64,000 nt of DNA, taken from the NCBI GenBank assembly GCA_035578175.1, contig JAQMRL010000012.1, positions 21,510,671 to 21,574,670 of the forward strand, in the 5' to 3' direction. The position numbers were made by a program, and so were the translations under genes. The notes beneath the pieces are model-generated. The model made no database searches. It was not told the origin of the DNA and was given only the letters and a program-made list of their open reading frames with translations. Of this stretch, positions 37,501 to 50,643 are shown piece after piece; position 1 is the first letter of the stretch, and every line of letters begins with the position of its first letter. This DNA comes from Catonia carolina. Its lineage: Eukaryota > Arthropoda > Insecta > Hemiptera > Achilidae.

Positions 37501-37898
37501 GTTGCCCATAACAGACAGGTGGAGTGTCAAATTATTTACACTCAATCTGTTTGTTGCAGGGCTAAAATAAATAGTTCTGTTTCTTATCACATGGTCAGTC
37601 AATTAAATGACTGGATCATTGAAGAACAGAAGAGGTAGAGGTGTAAAGGCACTAATCAGAGTTATTTTCTCCGAAAGTATTGAATTTCATTGTACAGCCA
37701 GACCCTGTGGTGAATGAAGTGAAGGTGTCATTTACAGAGTGGAAAATATGTGCTTTTCAGAGGGCCCGGCCTGCTGATAAGCATACTTTTCCACTCAGTG
37801 AGGAAGACAATTGTAAACAACCTCACTCCTCGTTTTACTTAGTAAAACCTTTGGAGGTTCAAACCCGCCTTTTTGCTGTTGACGTAAACAACAACAAC
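37501..37898. mobile_element. 398-bp SINE-like retroposon, copy 5
   Basis: Same site; duplication at 37492-37500 and, as ATATTACTT, 37899-37907. Confidence 0.82.
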
Positions 37899-37907
37899 AT
37901 ATTACTT

Positions 37908-39767
37908 GATAGATTGGATTTGAAAGGAAGGATGTTATCAATGTTATGAAAGAATATAAAAATTTAATGTTATTAATCGTACAAAAAATATAATTTGATA
38001 ATAGTTTATTAAATTTAATGTTCAAACCAACATCTTCCTTAAATAACATAGGCGTAGTCTATCAATACGTACGGTCTTATTTCAGAGAGTTATTATAATT
38101 TTTGTGTTTGAATTTTAACTAAAGCAATAATAAACAGAGAGCCATGCACAACTAATTTTCTGATGTTTTTTAAGGAGGAATGAATTGTTAATTGGAATTT
38201 TACACTGGTGGCGCAGAACGTGCACATTTTAATTATATATTTTGAGTTAATTGTCGGATCCTAAATCAACAAAGAAATAATCATTATAAAGCGTTAGTTA
38301 ACGAATGTTTTTTTATTCAGCACCATTTGTGTCTATAACATATCTGAAAACATATAATTGAAATCTAATAGAACCGATCTACACTTGAAAATATAATTAT
38401 TTAGGTCTTGCTAGTGAGGCGGCCTACGATGACGGTGACGTCCGTGTGACGTCAATAAAAGATATAATATTGGACCAATCAGAAACTAGTATTCTCAACC
38501 TATGAAAAATCTTCAAACCTAACCATTCAGATGTCTTCTTAGGCGTCATTTTGATTGGTTAATATTGTCCAATCAGAGGGCTCATTATAGCCATCCGATA
38601 TCAACCAATGAAAACGTCTCAATCAATATTACGTCATTTGTCAGTACCGAGCTTCCTGATTGGTCCGGTACTGTTCCTGCGCGTGACGTCGACTTACATT
38701 TTTACATCAATCCGCCCATTGTCACCGCCCAGTTAACGGTACGGCCGAATATTAAACAATTAACGTCTACTGAAATGCTATACTTTCTAGAATTAAAACG
38801 CCTACCAAAAACATTTTAAAACTTGTTAAGGTTCTTCCGAGTACGGAATGATTATGGTTTATTGTATGAAACAGCAGTATATTTATACTGCTTTTTACAG
38901 TATGAAATTAAAAAAGTCATAAAAACTATGCACATGAATACATTGCGTTGTCACATACAAGCTTGCTTTAATTTAAGACATTATTTTGTCGGCTACCATG
39001 CAAAAATTACTATACAACCGTAACACATTGTGATCTTTTCATTGTATATTAAAGTTTATTCTAATAAGGACGTCTCTGAAGTTTTTTTGTCAACTAACCG
39101 TCAGTAGAATCGCCGGCATTACCAAACTGAAATTTAGAATATACTTGAACAATACCTAGTAAGAGCAAAATACAAATTGTGCCCTTTTAACGACAATCAG
39201 TCACACTAAAAACGGTTAACGATATGAAAAATTTCTAGGCAATATTTTTGACATTTCTCCGCGTTTATTCGCTGCTTGTGTCATTATTTTTTTTTGCGAT
39301 GCGAAAATTTAGTATTGCCTACAAGAGGCAGTTAAACTGTGAAATATTTTTTAAATTTCAACTGCTACTTCCACGGCTAAAAAAATAGTTCTGTTTTCTT
39401 CACGAATGAAACAATTTTCGACTAAAAAATTATAACAACATAAGAAGTACTGGTGAAATAAACACTTTTAGACCTTGTTCATATGACAGTAGATTATTAT
39501 ACAGTTAGACCTTGCAGTGTGAATATATTAACGGCGCATTTGCAAGGTGCGAACTGAAAATTTTTTAGAAGACCTGCTTTGCTCATCAAATGACTTTTCT
39601 ACTGAAACATACGGTTACAAAACAAGGAAAGTAACCAAATTAACTTTTCAGTTTATTTCAGATAACTTGTAAATATTTGAACTAACTTCTACCCTAATGT
39701 TCTAAAAACTCAAATTAATTGTGCCGAGTATTTAACATCTCATTATTTACCTTATTTTAAGTAACTT
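37908..39767 (+). repeat. Satellite monomer M11 (type C)
   Basis: 1860 bp; CCAAT/CRE cluster at about 38448-38688. Confidence 0.93.
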
Positions 39768-39926
39768 TAAAAATCAGATTAGTAAGAAAGGATGTTATCA
39801 AAGTCGTTATGAAAGAACGTTCAAATTTAATCTGACTAATCGTACAAAAGGGAGTTGCGCGCGGACTGCGATACGATTAACATCGAATGAACAACGGTCG
39901 TGATTACTGTATCGGTTGAGTGGTTT

Positions 39927-40680
39927 TTTTTATATTATTTTATTTATTTGGAACTGTACAATAACAATAGAACGACCAAATTTTAGCACAGAGTAATATA
40001 AATCACAGTGATTGTAGGATAAAATTACATGTCAATTGACATTCATTTTGGGTTCAAAAAATAAAAAACATACAAATAGTAACAAACATAGCAAATAGAC
40101 ATAACAAATTAACAAATATTAAAACTAAGAAATTTGATTATAAATGATGGGGATAACAGTAGCACAGAGTGGTGAAATGGTGGAAAGTAGTGGAATGGTG
40201 TCATCTCAGCAGGTCTCTGCTCCATCTTCTTTTTAGTCATCTGGCGAGCCGAGGATTGATCAGAATTCCCCTTACAAGCGGGTTACGGTGGCCGTTGAAT
40301 TTTGAATGAAACCTCGGGTACAACCTTTTCACTGTTTCGGTAACGTAAGGTATTTGTAGGTCAGTATGAAGTGTTGAATTTGACACGTAGTACGGAGCAT
40401 TGGTGATCATGCGAAGCAGTTTGGACTGACATACTTGTACTTTCTTTAATGTTGTCGAGCTGGCACTTCCGTATATCTGAACGCCATAGGTCCACAATGG
40501 CATCAGAAGACTTTTATAAATTTTGACCTTTGTTTTTAAAGAAACATGTGATTTTCGATTAAGTAGCCGATATAGTTGTTTGACTCGTGAATTTAAAAGT
40601 AATCGTTTTATCTTTATATGGGTGTTCCACGTTAACCTTTTATCAAAATTTAATCCTAGATATCGTACTTCTTTGTGTAA
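39927..40680 (-). mobile_element. Jockey-type LINE tail (copy c)
   Basis: Target duplications at 39915-39926 and 40681-40692. The RT C-terminal frame ends at 40237 on the minus strand. Confidence 0.84.
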
Positions 40681-41284
40681 ATTGAGTGGTTTACTTTATG
40701 ATTGAGTGGAATTTTATGATTTAGTGGCTTACTTTATGATATACTTTATATATATATATATACATATACTTTAACTATATACTTTATGATTTAGTGGCTT
40801 ACTTTATGATATACTTTATATATATATATATACATATACTTTAACTATATACTTTATGATTTAGTGGCTTACTTTATGATTGAGTGGTTTAATTAAAAGT
40901 TATGTCAATTGTAAAATAGTATGTTATATAAGTGATCGTTCTTAAAATATACGTCAAGAATTTTGTAAACTATATGGAGGTTTGGGTGAGATATTTGTTA
41001 AAAACTAAGGTAAAATAATTTAAAATACTAGTTAATGCCAGCTTTATATTGTCATACAATAGTATTAATAGAGTTTGGAAGGAGACTCAAGGTAAAGGTC
41101 ACTAATTGACCGGCCGGCTGTCGTTGCTTATCAGTCGTTTAGAAATAGAGGATAAAAATATCTACGACAATTTATCTTACCGCAACAACATAATATCATT
41201 ATAAACTAAATAATAATTAAAACTGGGTTTACTCGATCTACTCAATAAGCAATATTAGTCGAACATCAATAAACTGGATATATA

Positions 41285-41749
41285 TGGGGTGATTCAAAAA
41301 GAGCGCTGGTTTTGATATATCAAATTAAGAGATTTATTTTATTGAAAAATTGAAAATAAATACATCAACAAGTTCATCTTACCTTCCGATTTCATGTATG
41401 AAAAATGATGCCATGCATGTGTCCTCCTCTACTGCCCATGCACGCATCAACTCTGTCCATGAAATTGGATACTACTGCACGACAAGTTTCGACTTCCATT
41501 TGCCCGATAACCCGTCGAATTTCCTCCTTCAAGTCATTGATGTTTCGGGGTTTATTGGCATACACCAATGACTTCAGATGACCCCAAAGATGAAAGCCAC
41601 AAGGCGTCAAGTCACACGACCTTGGTGGCTATTGATGGTCGGAATTACGGGAAATGATGCGATCCTGGAACCGTTCACGGAGCAACAACATTGTTTCTCG
41701 TGCAGCGTGACATTGCAGCGTGACGCGAGGGTTTTCTAAACCCTACATA
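41285..41749 (-). mobile_element. Mariner fragment, right half deleted (copy c)
   Basis: Left TIR with TA flank (41283-41284). C-terminal transposase segment at 41392-41610 on the minus strand. Confidence 0.87.
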
Positions 41750-41752
41750 TTT

Positions 41753-42208
41753 AAAAGCAAAATGTCTCAAAGATTAAAGACCTTAGCTTTTAATTGTTGT
41801 GTGCTTCCTTGCAGGACCTACGGCGCACAGACATGGACTTTGTCAAAGAAGGACGTATACAGACTGAGAGTCACTCAAAGAGCCATGGAACGGAGCATGT
41901 TAGGGGTTTCCTTCCGAGACAAGATCAAAAACACAGAACTAAGGAGGAGAACACAACTTCAAAATGTTGTCGAAGTGGCAAAGCGACTGAAATGGAATTG
42001 GGCTGGAAATGTGTTACGGCTAAATGACGACAGATGGACAAAACGAGTTACAGAATGGCAACCGATTGAAAATATCAGGCGTAGAGGTAGACAGTGTTTG
42101 AGGTGGGACGAAGAATTGGTCAAAAAACATGCCGGTGCACATTGGCAAATTACAACAAGAGACAAATCCCGTTGGAAAACATTGGGAGAGGCCTTTGCCC
42201 AAAAATAG
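41753..42208 (+). pseudogene. RTE LINE RT C-terminal fragment (copy c)
   Basis: Same 152-codon open end of ORF2 as copies a and b, without RT catalytic motifs. Confidence 0.83.
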
Positions 42209-44408
42209 GCCTAGTTTCCTAAATACTTATATATATATATATAAAAAAAAGAAATTATGATTTTATTTGAACATTAAAGTTTAAAAATTTATAAATTTAT
42301 TTGTTTTTTTTAATATAATTAATTATTACATAGTTATTGTCTTATGTGTAATGTATCTACTCAATGTAAAGTATGTAATTTTAAAGGAGACTAATAAAGA
42401 AAGGCTATTATTATTATTATTATTAATCGCACAAAAAATATAATCTGATAATAGTTTATTAAATTTAATGTTCAAACCAACATCTACCTCAAATAACATA
42501 GGCGTAGTACATCAATACGCACGGTTTTATTTCTAAGAATTATTGAAATTTTTGTGCTTGAAATTTTACTATAGTACTAATAAACAGAGAGCACTGCACA
42601 ACTAATTTTCTAACGTTATTTCAACTAGGAGTTAATTGCTGATTAGAGTTTTACACTATTGGCGCAGAACGTGTATATTTTTATTATACGTTTTGAGTTA
42701 ACTATCAGTTCCTAAATCAACAAAGAAATAATCATTAGAGAGCGTTACTTAACGAAATTTTGTTTCTTTCGCACTATTTGTGTCTTTAACATATCCGAAA
42801 ATATACAACTAAAATGTAATAGATTTGATGTACAGTAGAAAAAAATTATTATTTAAGTCTTGCGAGTAAGGCGGCCTACAATGACGACAACGCGCGTGTG
42901 ACGTCAAAGGCAGGTATAATAAAGGACCATTCAGAGTGTAGTATTCTCAACCACTGAAAAATCTCCAAAACTAACCAATCAGATGTCTTCTTAGGCGTGA
43001 TTTTGGTTAGTTATAATTGTCCAATCAGAGAGCTCCTTATAGTTCACTACGTCATCCGATATGAACCAATGAAGTCGTCTCATTCAGTCATTTGTCAGTG
43101 TCGAGCTTCCTGATTGATCCGTTACTGTTCCTGCGCGTGACGTCGCCTTACATTTTTACATAAGATTCGCCCATTGCCACCGCCCAGTTAATGATACGGC
43201 CGAATAATAGAAAATAACGTCTACTGAAATGCAATACGTTCCAGAATTAAAACACCTACCAAAAACATGTTAAATTTTGTTAGGGTTCTTCTTTTTTTTA
43301 GGGTTCTTCTTTTGATTGGTTAATATTGTCCAATCAGAGGGCTCATAATAGTTCACTACGTCACCCGATATCAACCAATGAAAACGTCTCAATCAGTATT
43401 ACGTCCATTGTTAGTATCGAGCTTTCTGATTGGTCCGGTACTGTTCCTGCGCGAGACGTCGACTTACATTTTTACATAAATCCGCCCGTTGTCACCGCCC
43501 AGGTAACGATACGGCCGAATATTAAACAATTAACGTCTACTGAAATGCTATACTTTCCAGAATTAAAACGCGTAACAAAAACATTTTTAAACTTGTTAAG
43601 GTTCTTCCGAGTATGGAATGATTATGATTTATGGTATGAAACAGCAGTACTATTTATACTGCTTTTCACAATATGAAATAAAAAAAGTCATAAAAAGGAA
43701 GGACAACAATAGCTTGCGTTGTCACATATAAGCTTGCTTAAATTTAAGACATTATTTTGTCGGCTACCATGCAAACACTACTCTACTAACGTTACACATT
43801 GTGATTTTTTCATTGTATATTAAAGTTTATTCTAATAAGGACGTCTCTGAAGTTTTTTTTGTCAACTAGTCGTCAGTAGAATCGCCGGAATTACCAAACT
43901 GAAATTTAGAATATACTTTAACAATACCTAGTAAGAGCAAAATAGAACCTGTGCCCTTTTAACGACAATCAGTCACACTAAAAACGATTAACGATATGAA
44001 AAATTTCTTGGCAATATTTTTGACATTTCTCCACCGTTATTCGCTGCTTGTGTCATTATTTTATTTTGCGATGCGAAAATTTAGTATTGCCTACTAGAGG
44101 CAGTTAAACTGTGAAATATTTCTTAAATTTTAACTGCTACTTCCACGGCTACAATAATCTTTCTGTTTTCTTAGCGAGAGAAGCAAATTTTCGACTAAAA
44201 CATATTAAGAAAATAAGAGGTACTAATGAAATAAACACTTTTAGAGTTTCTTACAATGACAGTTGATGATTATGCAGTTAGACCTTGCAGTGAATATATT
44301 AAAGGCGCCGTTTGAAACGTGCGAACTGAAAATATTTTTGGAAGGCCTGCTACGCTCATGAAAACACGCTTCTACTGAGTGAAGCGATTTAAACAATAAT
44401 AACCAAGC

Positions 44409-44440
44409 GAGCGGTTGAGTGAGCGGTTGAGTGAGCGGTT
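44409..44440. repeat. 12-bp minisatellite GAGCGGTTGAGT
   Basis: About 2.7 units in tandem. The parental monomer has a single ACTGAGTGATACGGTTATAAAC here, so this is a local expansion private to M12. Confidence 0.85.
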
Positions 44441-44595
44441 ATAAACAATAAAAAAAGTAACCGAATTTAATATTTATTTTTTATTTTAGATAACCTGTAA
44501 ATGTTTGAACGAACATCTAGCCTAATGATCTAAAAACTTAAATTAATTGTGCCAAGTATTTAACATCTCATTATTTACCTATATTTAAGTTATTT

Positions 44596-46462
44596 AATAG
44601 ATTGGATTTGAAAGAAAGGATGTTATCAATGTTATAAAGAAATGTAAAAATTGAATCTTATTAATCGTACAAAAAATATAATTTGATAATAGTTTACTCA
44701 ATTTAATGTTCAAACCAACATCTTCCTTATAAAACATAGGCGTAGTCTGTCAATACGTACGGTCTTATTTCAAAGAGTTATTATAATTTTTTTGTTTGAC
44801 TATTAACTAAAGCAATAATAAACAGAGAGCCATGCACAATAAAATTTCTAATGTTTTTTTAAGGAGACATGAATTGTTAATTGGAATTTCACACTGTTGG
44901 CGCAGAACGTGTATATTTTAATTATATATTTTGAGTTAATTATCGGATCCTAAATCAACAAAGAAATAATCATTATAAAGCGTTAGTTAACGAATGATTT
45001 TAATTCTGCACCATTTGTGTCTATAACATATCTGAAAATATATAATTAAAATCTAATAGAACTGATCTACACTTCTTGAAAATATAATTATCTAGGTCTT
45101 GCGAGTGAGGCGGCCTACGATGACGGTGACGTCCGTGTGACGTCAATAAAAGATATAATATTGGACTAATCAGAAACTAGTATTCTCAACCAATGAAAAA
45201 TCTTCAAACCTAACCAATCAGATGTCTTCTTAGGCGTTATTTTGATTGGGTAATATTGTCCAATCAGAGAGCTCATTATAGTTCACTACGTCATTCGATA
45301 TCAACCAATAAAGTCGTCTCATTGAGTATTACGTCATTTGTCAGTATCGAGCTTCCTGATTGGTCCGGTTGTTGCTGCGCGTGACGTCGACTTGCATTTT
45401 TACATAAATCCGTCCATTGTCACCGCCCAGTAAACAATAAGGCCGAATATTAAACAAAAATGTCTACTGAAATGCTATATTTTCCAGAATTAAAATGCCT
45501 ACCAAAAACATTTTTAATCTTGTTAATGTTCTTCCGAGTACGGAATGATTATGGTTTATTGTATGAAACAGCAGTATATTTATACTGATTTTCACAATTT
45601 GAAATAAAAAAGTCATAAAAAAGAAGCACAAGAATAGATTGCGTTGTCACATATAAGCTTGCTTAAATTTAAGACATTATTTTGTCGGCTACCATGCAAA
45701 CACTACTATACGAACGTAACACACTGTGATTGTTTCATTGTATATTAAAGTTTATTCTAATAAGGACGTCTCTGAAGTTTTTTTGTCAACTAATCGTCAG
45801 TAGAATCGCCGGCATTACCAAACTGAAATTTAGAATATACTTAAACAATACCTAGTAAGAGCAAAATACAAATTCTGCCCTTTTAACGACAATCAGTCAC
45901 ACTAATAACGGTTAACGATATGAAAAATATCTAGGCAATATTTTTGAAATTTCTCCGCGTTTTTTCGCTGCTTGTGTCATTATTTTTTTTGCAATGCGAA
46001 AATTTAGTATTGCTTACAAGAGGCAGTGAAACTGTGAAATATTTTTTAAATTTCAACTGCTATTTCCACGGATAAAATAATAGTTCTGTTTTCTTCACGA
46101 ATGAAGCAATTTTCGACTAAAACATTATAACATCATAAGAAGTACTGGTGAAATGAACACTTTTAGACCTTGTTCATATGACAGTAGATTATTATACAGT
46201 TAGACCTTGTATTGTGAATATATTAAAGGCGCATTTGCAAGGTGCGAACTGAAAATTGTTTAGAAGGGGTGCTTTGCTCATCAAATGACTTTTCTACTGA
46301 AACATACGGTTACAAACCAAATAACGTAACCCAATTAACTTTTCAGTTTATTTCAGGTAACTTGTAAATGTTTAAAATAACTTCTACCCTAAAGATCTAA
46401 AAACTCAAATTAATTGTGCCGAGTATTTAACATCTCATTATTTTAATAATTTTAAGTAACTC
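44596..46462 (+). repeat. Satellite monomer M13 (type C)
   Basis: An uninterrupted 1867-bp monomer; phase motif AATAGATTGG. CCAAT/CRE cluster at about 45136-45388, with one box changed to CTAAT and one to CCAATA. More diverged than the C monomers of the 7.05-kb units. Confidence 0.92.
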
Positions 46463-48366
46463 GAAAAATCAGATTTGTAAGAAAGGATGTTATCAAAGTC
46501 GTTATGAAAGAACGTACAAATTTAATCATACTAATCGTACAAAAAAAATAATCTAATAATAGTTTATTAAATTTAATGTTCAAACCAACATCTCCCTTGA
46601 ATAACATAGGCGTAGTACATCAATACGCACGGTTTTAATTCTAAGAATTATTATAATTTTTGTGCTTGAATTATGACTATAGCAATAATAAACAGAGAGC
46701 AATGCACAAATAATTGTCTAACGTTTTTCAAGGAGGAAAGAATTACTGATTGCAGTTTTACACTATTTGCGCAGAACGTGCATATTTTTATTATACGTTT
46801 TGAATTAACTATCAGTTCCTAAATCAACAAAGAAATAATCATTAGAGGGCGTTATTAAACGAATTTTTGTTTCTTTCGCTCTATTTGTGACTTTATCATA
46901 TCCGAAAATGTACTACAAAAATATAATAGAACTGATGTACAGTAGAAAAAAACAAATATTTAGGTCTTGCGAGTAAGGCGGTCTACAATGACGACAACGC
47001 GCGTGTGACGTCAAAGGCAGATATAATATAGGACCAATCAGAGTGTAGTATTCTCAACCAATGATAAATCTCCAAACCTAACCAATCAGATGTCTTCTTA
47101 GGGGTCATTTTGATTAGTTATTATTGTCCAATCAGAGAGCTCATTATAGTTCACTACGTCATTCGATATGAACCAATGAAATCGTCTCATTCAGTATTAC
47201 GTCATTTGTCAGTGTCGGGCTTCCAGATTGAACCGGTACTAATCCTGCGCGGACGTCGCCTTACATTTTTACATAAGATCCGCCCATTGCCACCGCCCAG
47301 TTAATGATACGGCCGAATAATAGAAAATAACGTCTACTGAAATGCAATACGTTCCAGAATTAAAACACCTACGAAAAACCTGTTTAATTTTGTTAGGGTT
47401 CTTCCGAGTACGCAATGAATATGGTATTATTGTATGTAACAGCAGTATATTCACACCTGCTTTTCACACTAAGAAATAAAAAAGAAATAAAAAAGAAAGC
47501 AAAAGAATAGATTGCGTTGTCACATACAGGCTTGTTCAAATTTAAGACATTTATCGGCTACCATGCAGACACTGCGATACGAACGTAACAAAATGTGATT
47601 TTTTCACTGTATATTAAAGTTCAAAAAATATATAAGGTATATTAAAGTTTGTAAATTCTAACAAGAACGGTACTGAAGTTTTTTTTCAAAAATCGTAAGT
47701 AAAATCGCCGGCATTACAAAAACGAAATTTAAAATATTCTTGATCAATACCAAGTAAGAGCAAAATACAAATTGTGCCCTTTTGACGACAATGAGTCACA
47801 CTAAACACGGTTAACAATATAAAAAATTTCTGGGCGATATTTTTGACATTTCTCCGCGTTTATTCGCTGCTTGTGTCATTATTTAATTTTGTGATGCGAA
47901 AATTTAGTATTGCCTACAAGAGGCAGTTAAACTGTTAAATATTTTTTTAATTTTAACTGCTACTTCCACGGCTACAATAATCGTTCTGTTTTCTTAGCGA
48001 GAGAACCAAATTTTCGAATAAAACATATTAAGAAAATAAGAGGTACTAATGAAATAAACACTTTTAGAGCTTCTTACAATGACAGTTGATGATTATGCAG
48101 TTAGACCTTGCAGTGAATATATTAAAGGCACCGTTTGAGACGTGCGAACTGAAAAATGTTTTAGAAGGCCTGCTACGGTCATGAAAACACGCTTCCACTG
48201 AGTGATACGGTTATAAGAAATAAAAAAATTACCCAATTAAATATTTAGTTTTTATTTCAGATAACCTGTAAATGTTTGAACTAACATCTAGCCTAATGAT
48301 CTAAAAACCGAAATTAATTGTGCCAAGTATTTAACATCTCATTTTTTACCTAATTTTAAGTTACTT
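46463..48366 (+). repeat. Satellite monomer M14 (type B), uninterrupted
   Basis: The only B monomer in the window without any insertion (1904 bp), so it shows the ancestral empty site for the LINE (about 46532-46548, ACTAATCGTACAAAAAAAAT). CCAAT/CRE cluster at about 47006-47257; its distal CRE reads GCGGACGTCG. The type B-specific AT-rich insert is at about 47620-47660. Confidence 0.92.
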
Positions 48367-50643
48367 GATAGATTGGATTTGAAAGAGAGGATGTTATCAA
48401 TGATATGAGAGAATTTAAAAATTTAATCTTATTAATCGTACAAAAAATATAATTTGATAATAGTTTATTAAATTTAATGTTCAAACCAACATCTTCCTTA
48501 AATAACATAGGCGTAGTCTATCAATACGTACGGTCTTATTTCAGAGAGTTATTATAATTTTTGTGTTTGAATTTTAACTAAAGCAATAATAAACAGAGAG
48601 CCATGCACAACTAATTTTCTGATGTTTTTTAAGGAGGAATGAATTGTTAATGGGAATTTTACACTGGTGGCGCAGAACGTGTACATTTTAATTATATATT
48701 TTGAGTTAATTATCGGATCCTAAATCAACAAAGAAATAATCATTGTAAAGCGTTAGTTAACGAATGTTTTTTTATTCAGCACCATTTGTGTCTATAACAT
48801 ATCTGAAAACATATAAGTTAATTGAAATCTAATAGAACTGATCTACACTTGAAAATATAATTATTTAGGTCTTGCTAGTGAGGCGGCCTACGATGACGGT
48901 AACTTCCGTGTGACGTCAATAAAAGATATAATATTGGACCAATCAGAAACTAGTATTCTTAACCAATGAAAAATCTTCAAACCCAACCAATCAGATGTCT
49001 TCTTAGGCGTCATTTTGATTGGTTAATATTGTCCAATCAGAGGGCTCATTATAGCCATCCGATATCAACCAATGAAAACGTCTCAATCAGTATTACGTCA
49101 TTTGTCAGTATCGAGCTTTCTGATTGGTCCGGTACTGTTCCTGCGCGTGACGTCGACTTACATTTTTACATAAATCCGCCCATTGTCACCGCCCAGTTAA
49201 CGATACGGCCGAATATTAAACAATTAACGTCTACTGAAATGCAATACTTTCTAGAATTAAAACGCGTAACAAAAACATTTTTAAACTTGTTAAGGTTCCT
49301 CCGAGTACGGAATGATTATGGTTTATTGTATGAAACAGCAGTATATTTATACTGCTTTTCACAATATAAAATAAAAAAGTCATAAAAAGGAAGGACAACA
49401 AAACCTTGCGTTGTCACATATACGCTTGCTTAAATTTAAGACATTATTTTGTCGGCTACCATGCAAACACTACTATACTAACGTAACACATTGTGATTTT
49501 TTCATTATTAATTGAAGTTTATTCTAATAAGGACGTCTCTGAAGTTTTTTTGTCAACTAATCGTCAGTAGATTCGCCGGAATTACCAAACTGAAATTTAG
49601 AATATACTTAAACAATACCTAGTAAGAGCAAACAAGAACCTGTGCCCTTTTAATGACAATCAGTCTTACTAAAAACGGGTAACGATATGAAAAATTTCTG
49701 GGCGATATTTTTGACATTTCTCCGCGTTTATTCGCTGCTTGTGTCATTTTTTTATTTTGCGATGCGAAAATTTAGTATTGCCTACAAGAAGCAGTTAAAC
49801 TGTGAAATATTTTTTAAATTTTAACTGCTACTTCCACGGCTACAATAATCGTTCTGTTTTCTTAGCGAGAGAAGCAAATTTTCGACTAAAACATTATTAA
49901 GAAAATAAGAGGTACTAATGAAATAAACACTTTTAGAGATTGTTACAATGACAGTTGATGATTATGCAGTTAGACCTTGCAGTGAATATATTAACGGCGC
50001 CGTTTGAAACGTGCGAACTGAAACCTTTTTTAGAAGCCCTGCTACGCTCATGAAAACACGCTTCTACTGAGTGATACGGTTATAAACAATAAAAAAAATA
50101 ACCGAATTAAATATTTAGTTTGTATTTCAGATAACCTGTAAATGTTTGAACTAACATCTAGCCTAATGATCTAAAAACCGAAATTAATTGTGCCAAGTAT
50201 TTAACATCTCATTATTTACCTAATTTTAAGTTACTTGTTGCCCATAACAGACAGGTGGAGTGTCAAATTATTTACACTCAATCTGTTTGTTGCAGGGCTA
50301 AAATAAATAGTTCTGTTTCTTATCACATGGTCAGTCAATTAAATGACTGGATAATTGAAGAACAGAAGAGGTAGAGGTGTAAGGGCACTAATCAGAGTTA
50401 TTTTCTCTGAAAGTAATGAATTTCATTGTACAGCCAGACCCTATGGTGAATGAAGTGAAGGTGTCATTTACAGAGTGGAAAATATGTGCTTTTCAGAGGG
50501 CCCGGCCTGCTGATAAGCATACTTTTCCACTCAGTGTGGAAGACAATTGTAAACAACCTCACTCCTCGTTTTACTTAGTAAAACCTTTGGAGGTTCAAAC
50601 CCGCCTATTGGCTGTTGACCTAAACAACAACAACATATTACTT
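48367..50643 (+). repeat. Satellite monomer M15 (type A with 398-bp retroposon)
   Basis: 2277 bp. CCAAT/CRE cluster at about 48911-49155. The frame common to A monomers extends back to an ATG at 48966 here, but ends after 139 codons because one A is missing from the AAAAAAG run near 49376. Confidence 0.92.
50237..50634. mobile_element. 398-bp SINE-like retroposon, copy 6
   Basis: Right duplication is ATATTACTT (50635-50643). That variant links M15 to the 7.05-kb units more than to M16 or M18. Confidence 0.82.

Larger units (their letters stand above)
30857..37907 (+). repeat. 7.05-kb higher-order repeat unit 2
   Basis: 7051 bp with the same order of parts as unit 1: C monomer 30857-32716, then the hybrid monomer 32717-37907. 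Confidence 0.92.
32717..37907 (+). repeat. Satellite monomer M10 (B/A hybrid) with deleted LINE
   Basis: The LINE remnant is at 32799-35378, the B cluster at about 35851-36098, the hybrid junction at 36231-36268, the partial A cluster at about 36266-36416 and the retroposon at 37501-37898. Confidence 0.92.
39850..42424 (+). mobile_element. Deleted RTE LINE block (copy c)
   Basis: Target duplications at 39838-39849 and 42425-42436; mariner-LINE junction at about 41749. Confidence 0.9.
37908..43790 (+). repeat. 7.05-kb higher-order repeat unit 3 (partial)
   Basis: Follows units 1 and 2 closely as far as the CTACTCTACTAACG motif at about 43780-43790. Beyond that the next bases match the A monomers of the 1-kb and 54-kb regions instead (TTCATTGTATATTAAAG rather than TTCATTATATATTGAAG). 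The higher-order array ends here, and the 398-bp retroposon is absent. Confidence 0.88.
39768..44595 (+). repeat. Satellite monomer M12 (B/A hybrid, switched end)
   Basis: Contains the deleted LINE (39850-42424), the B cluster (about 42898-43145), the hybrid junction (43278-43314) and the partial A cluster (about 43312-43462). The last 800 bp are of another A lineage without the retroposon. A 12-bp tandem GAGCGGTTGAGT lies at 44409-44440. Confidence 0.9.
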
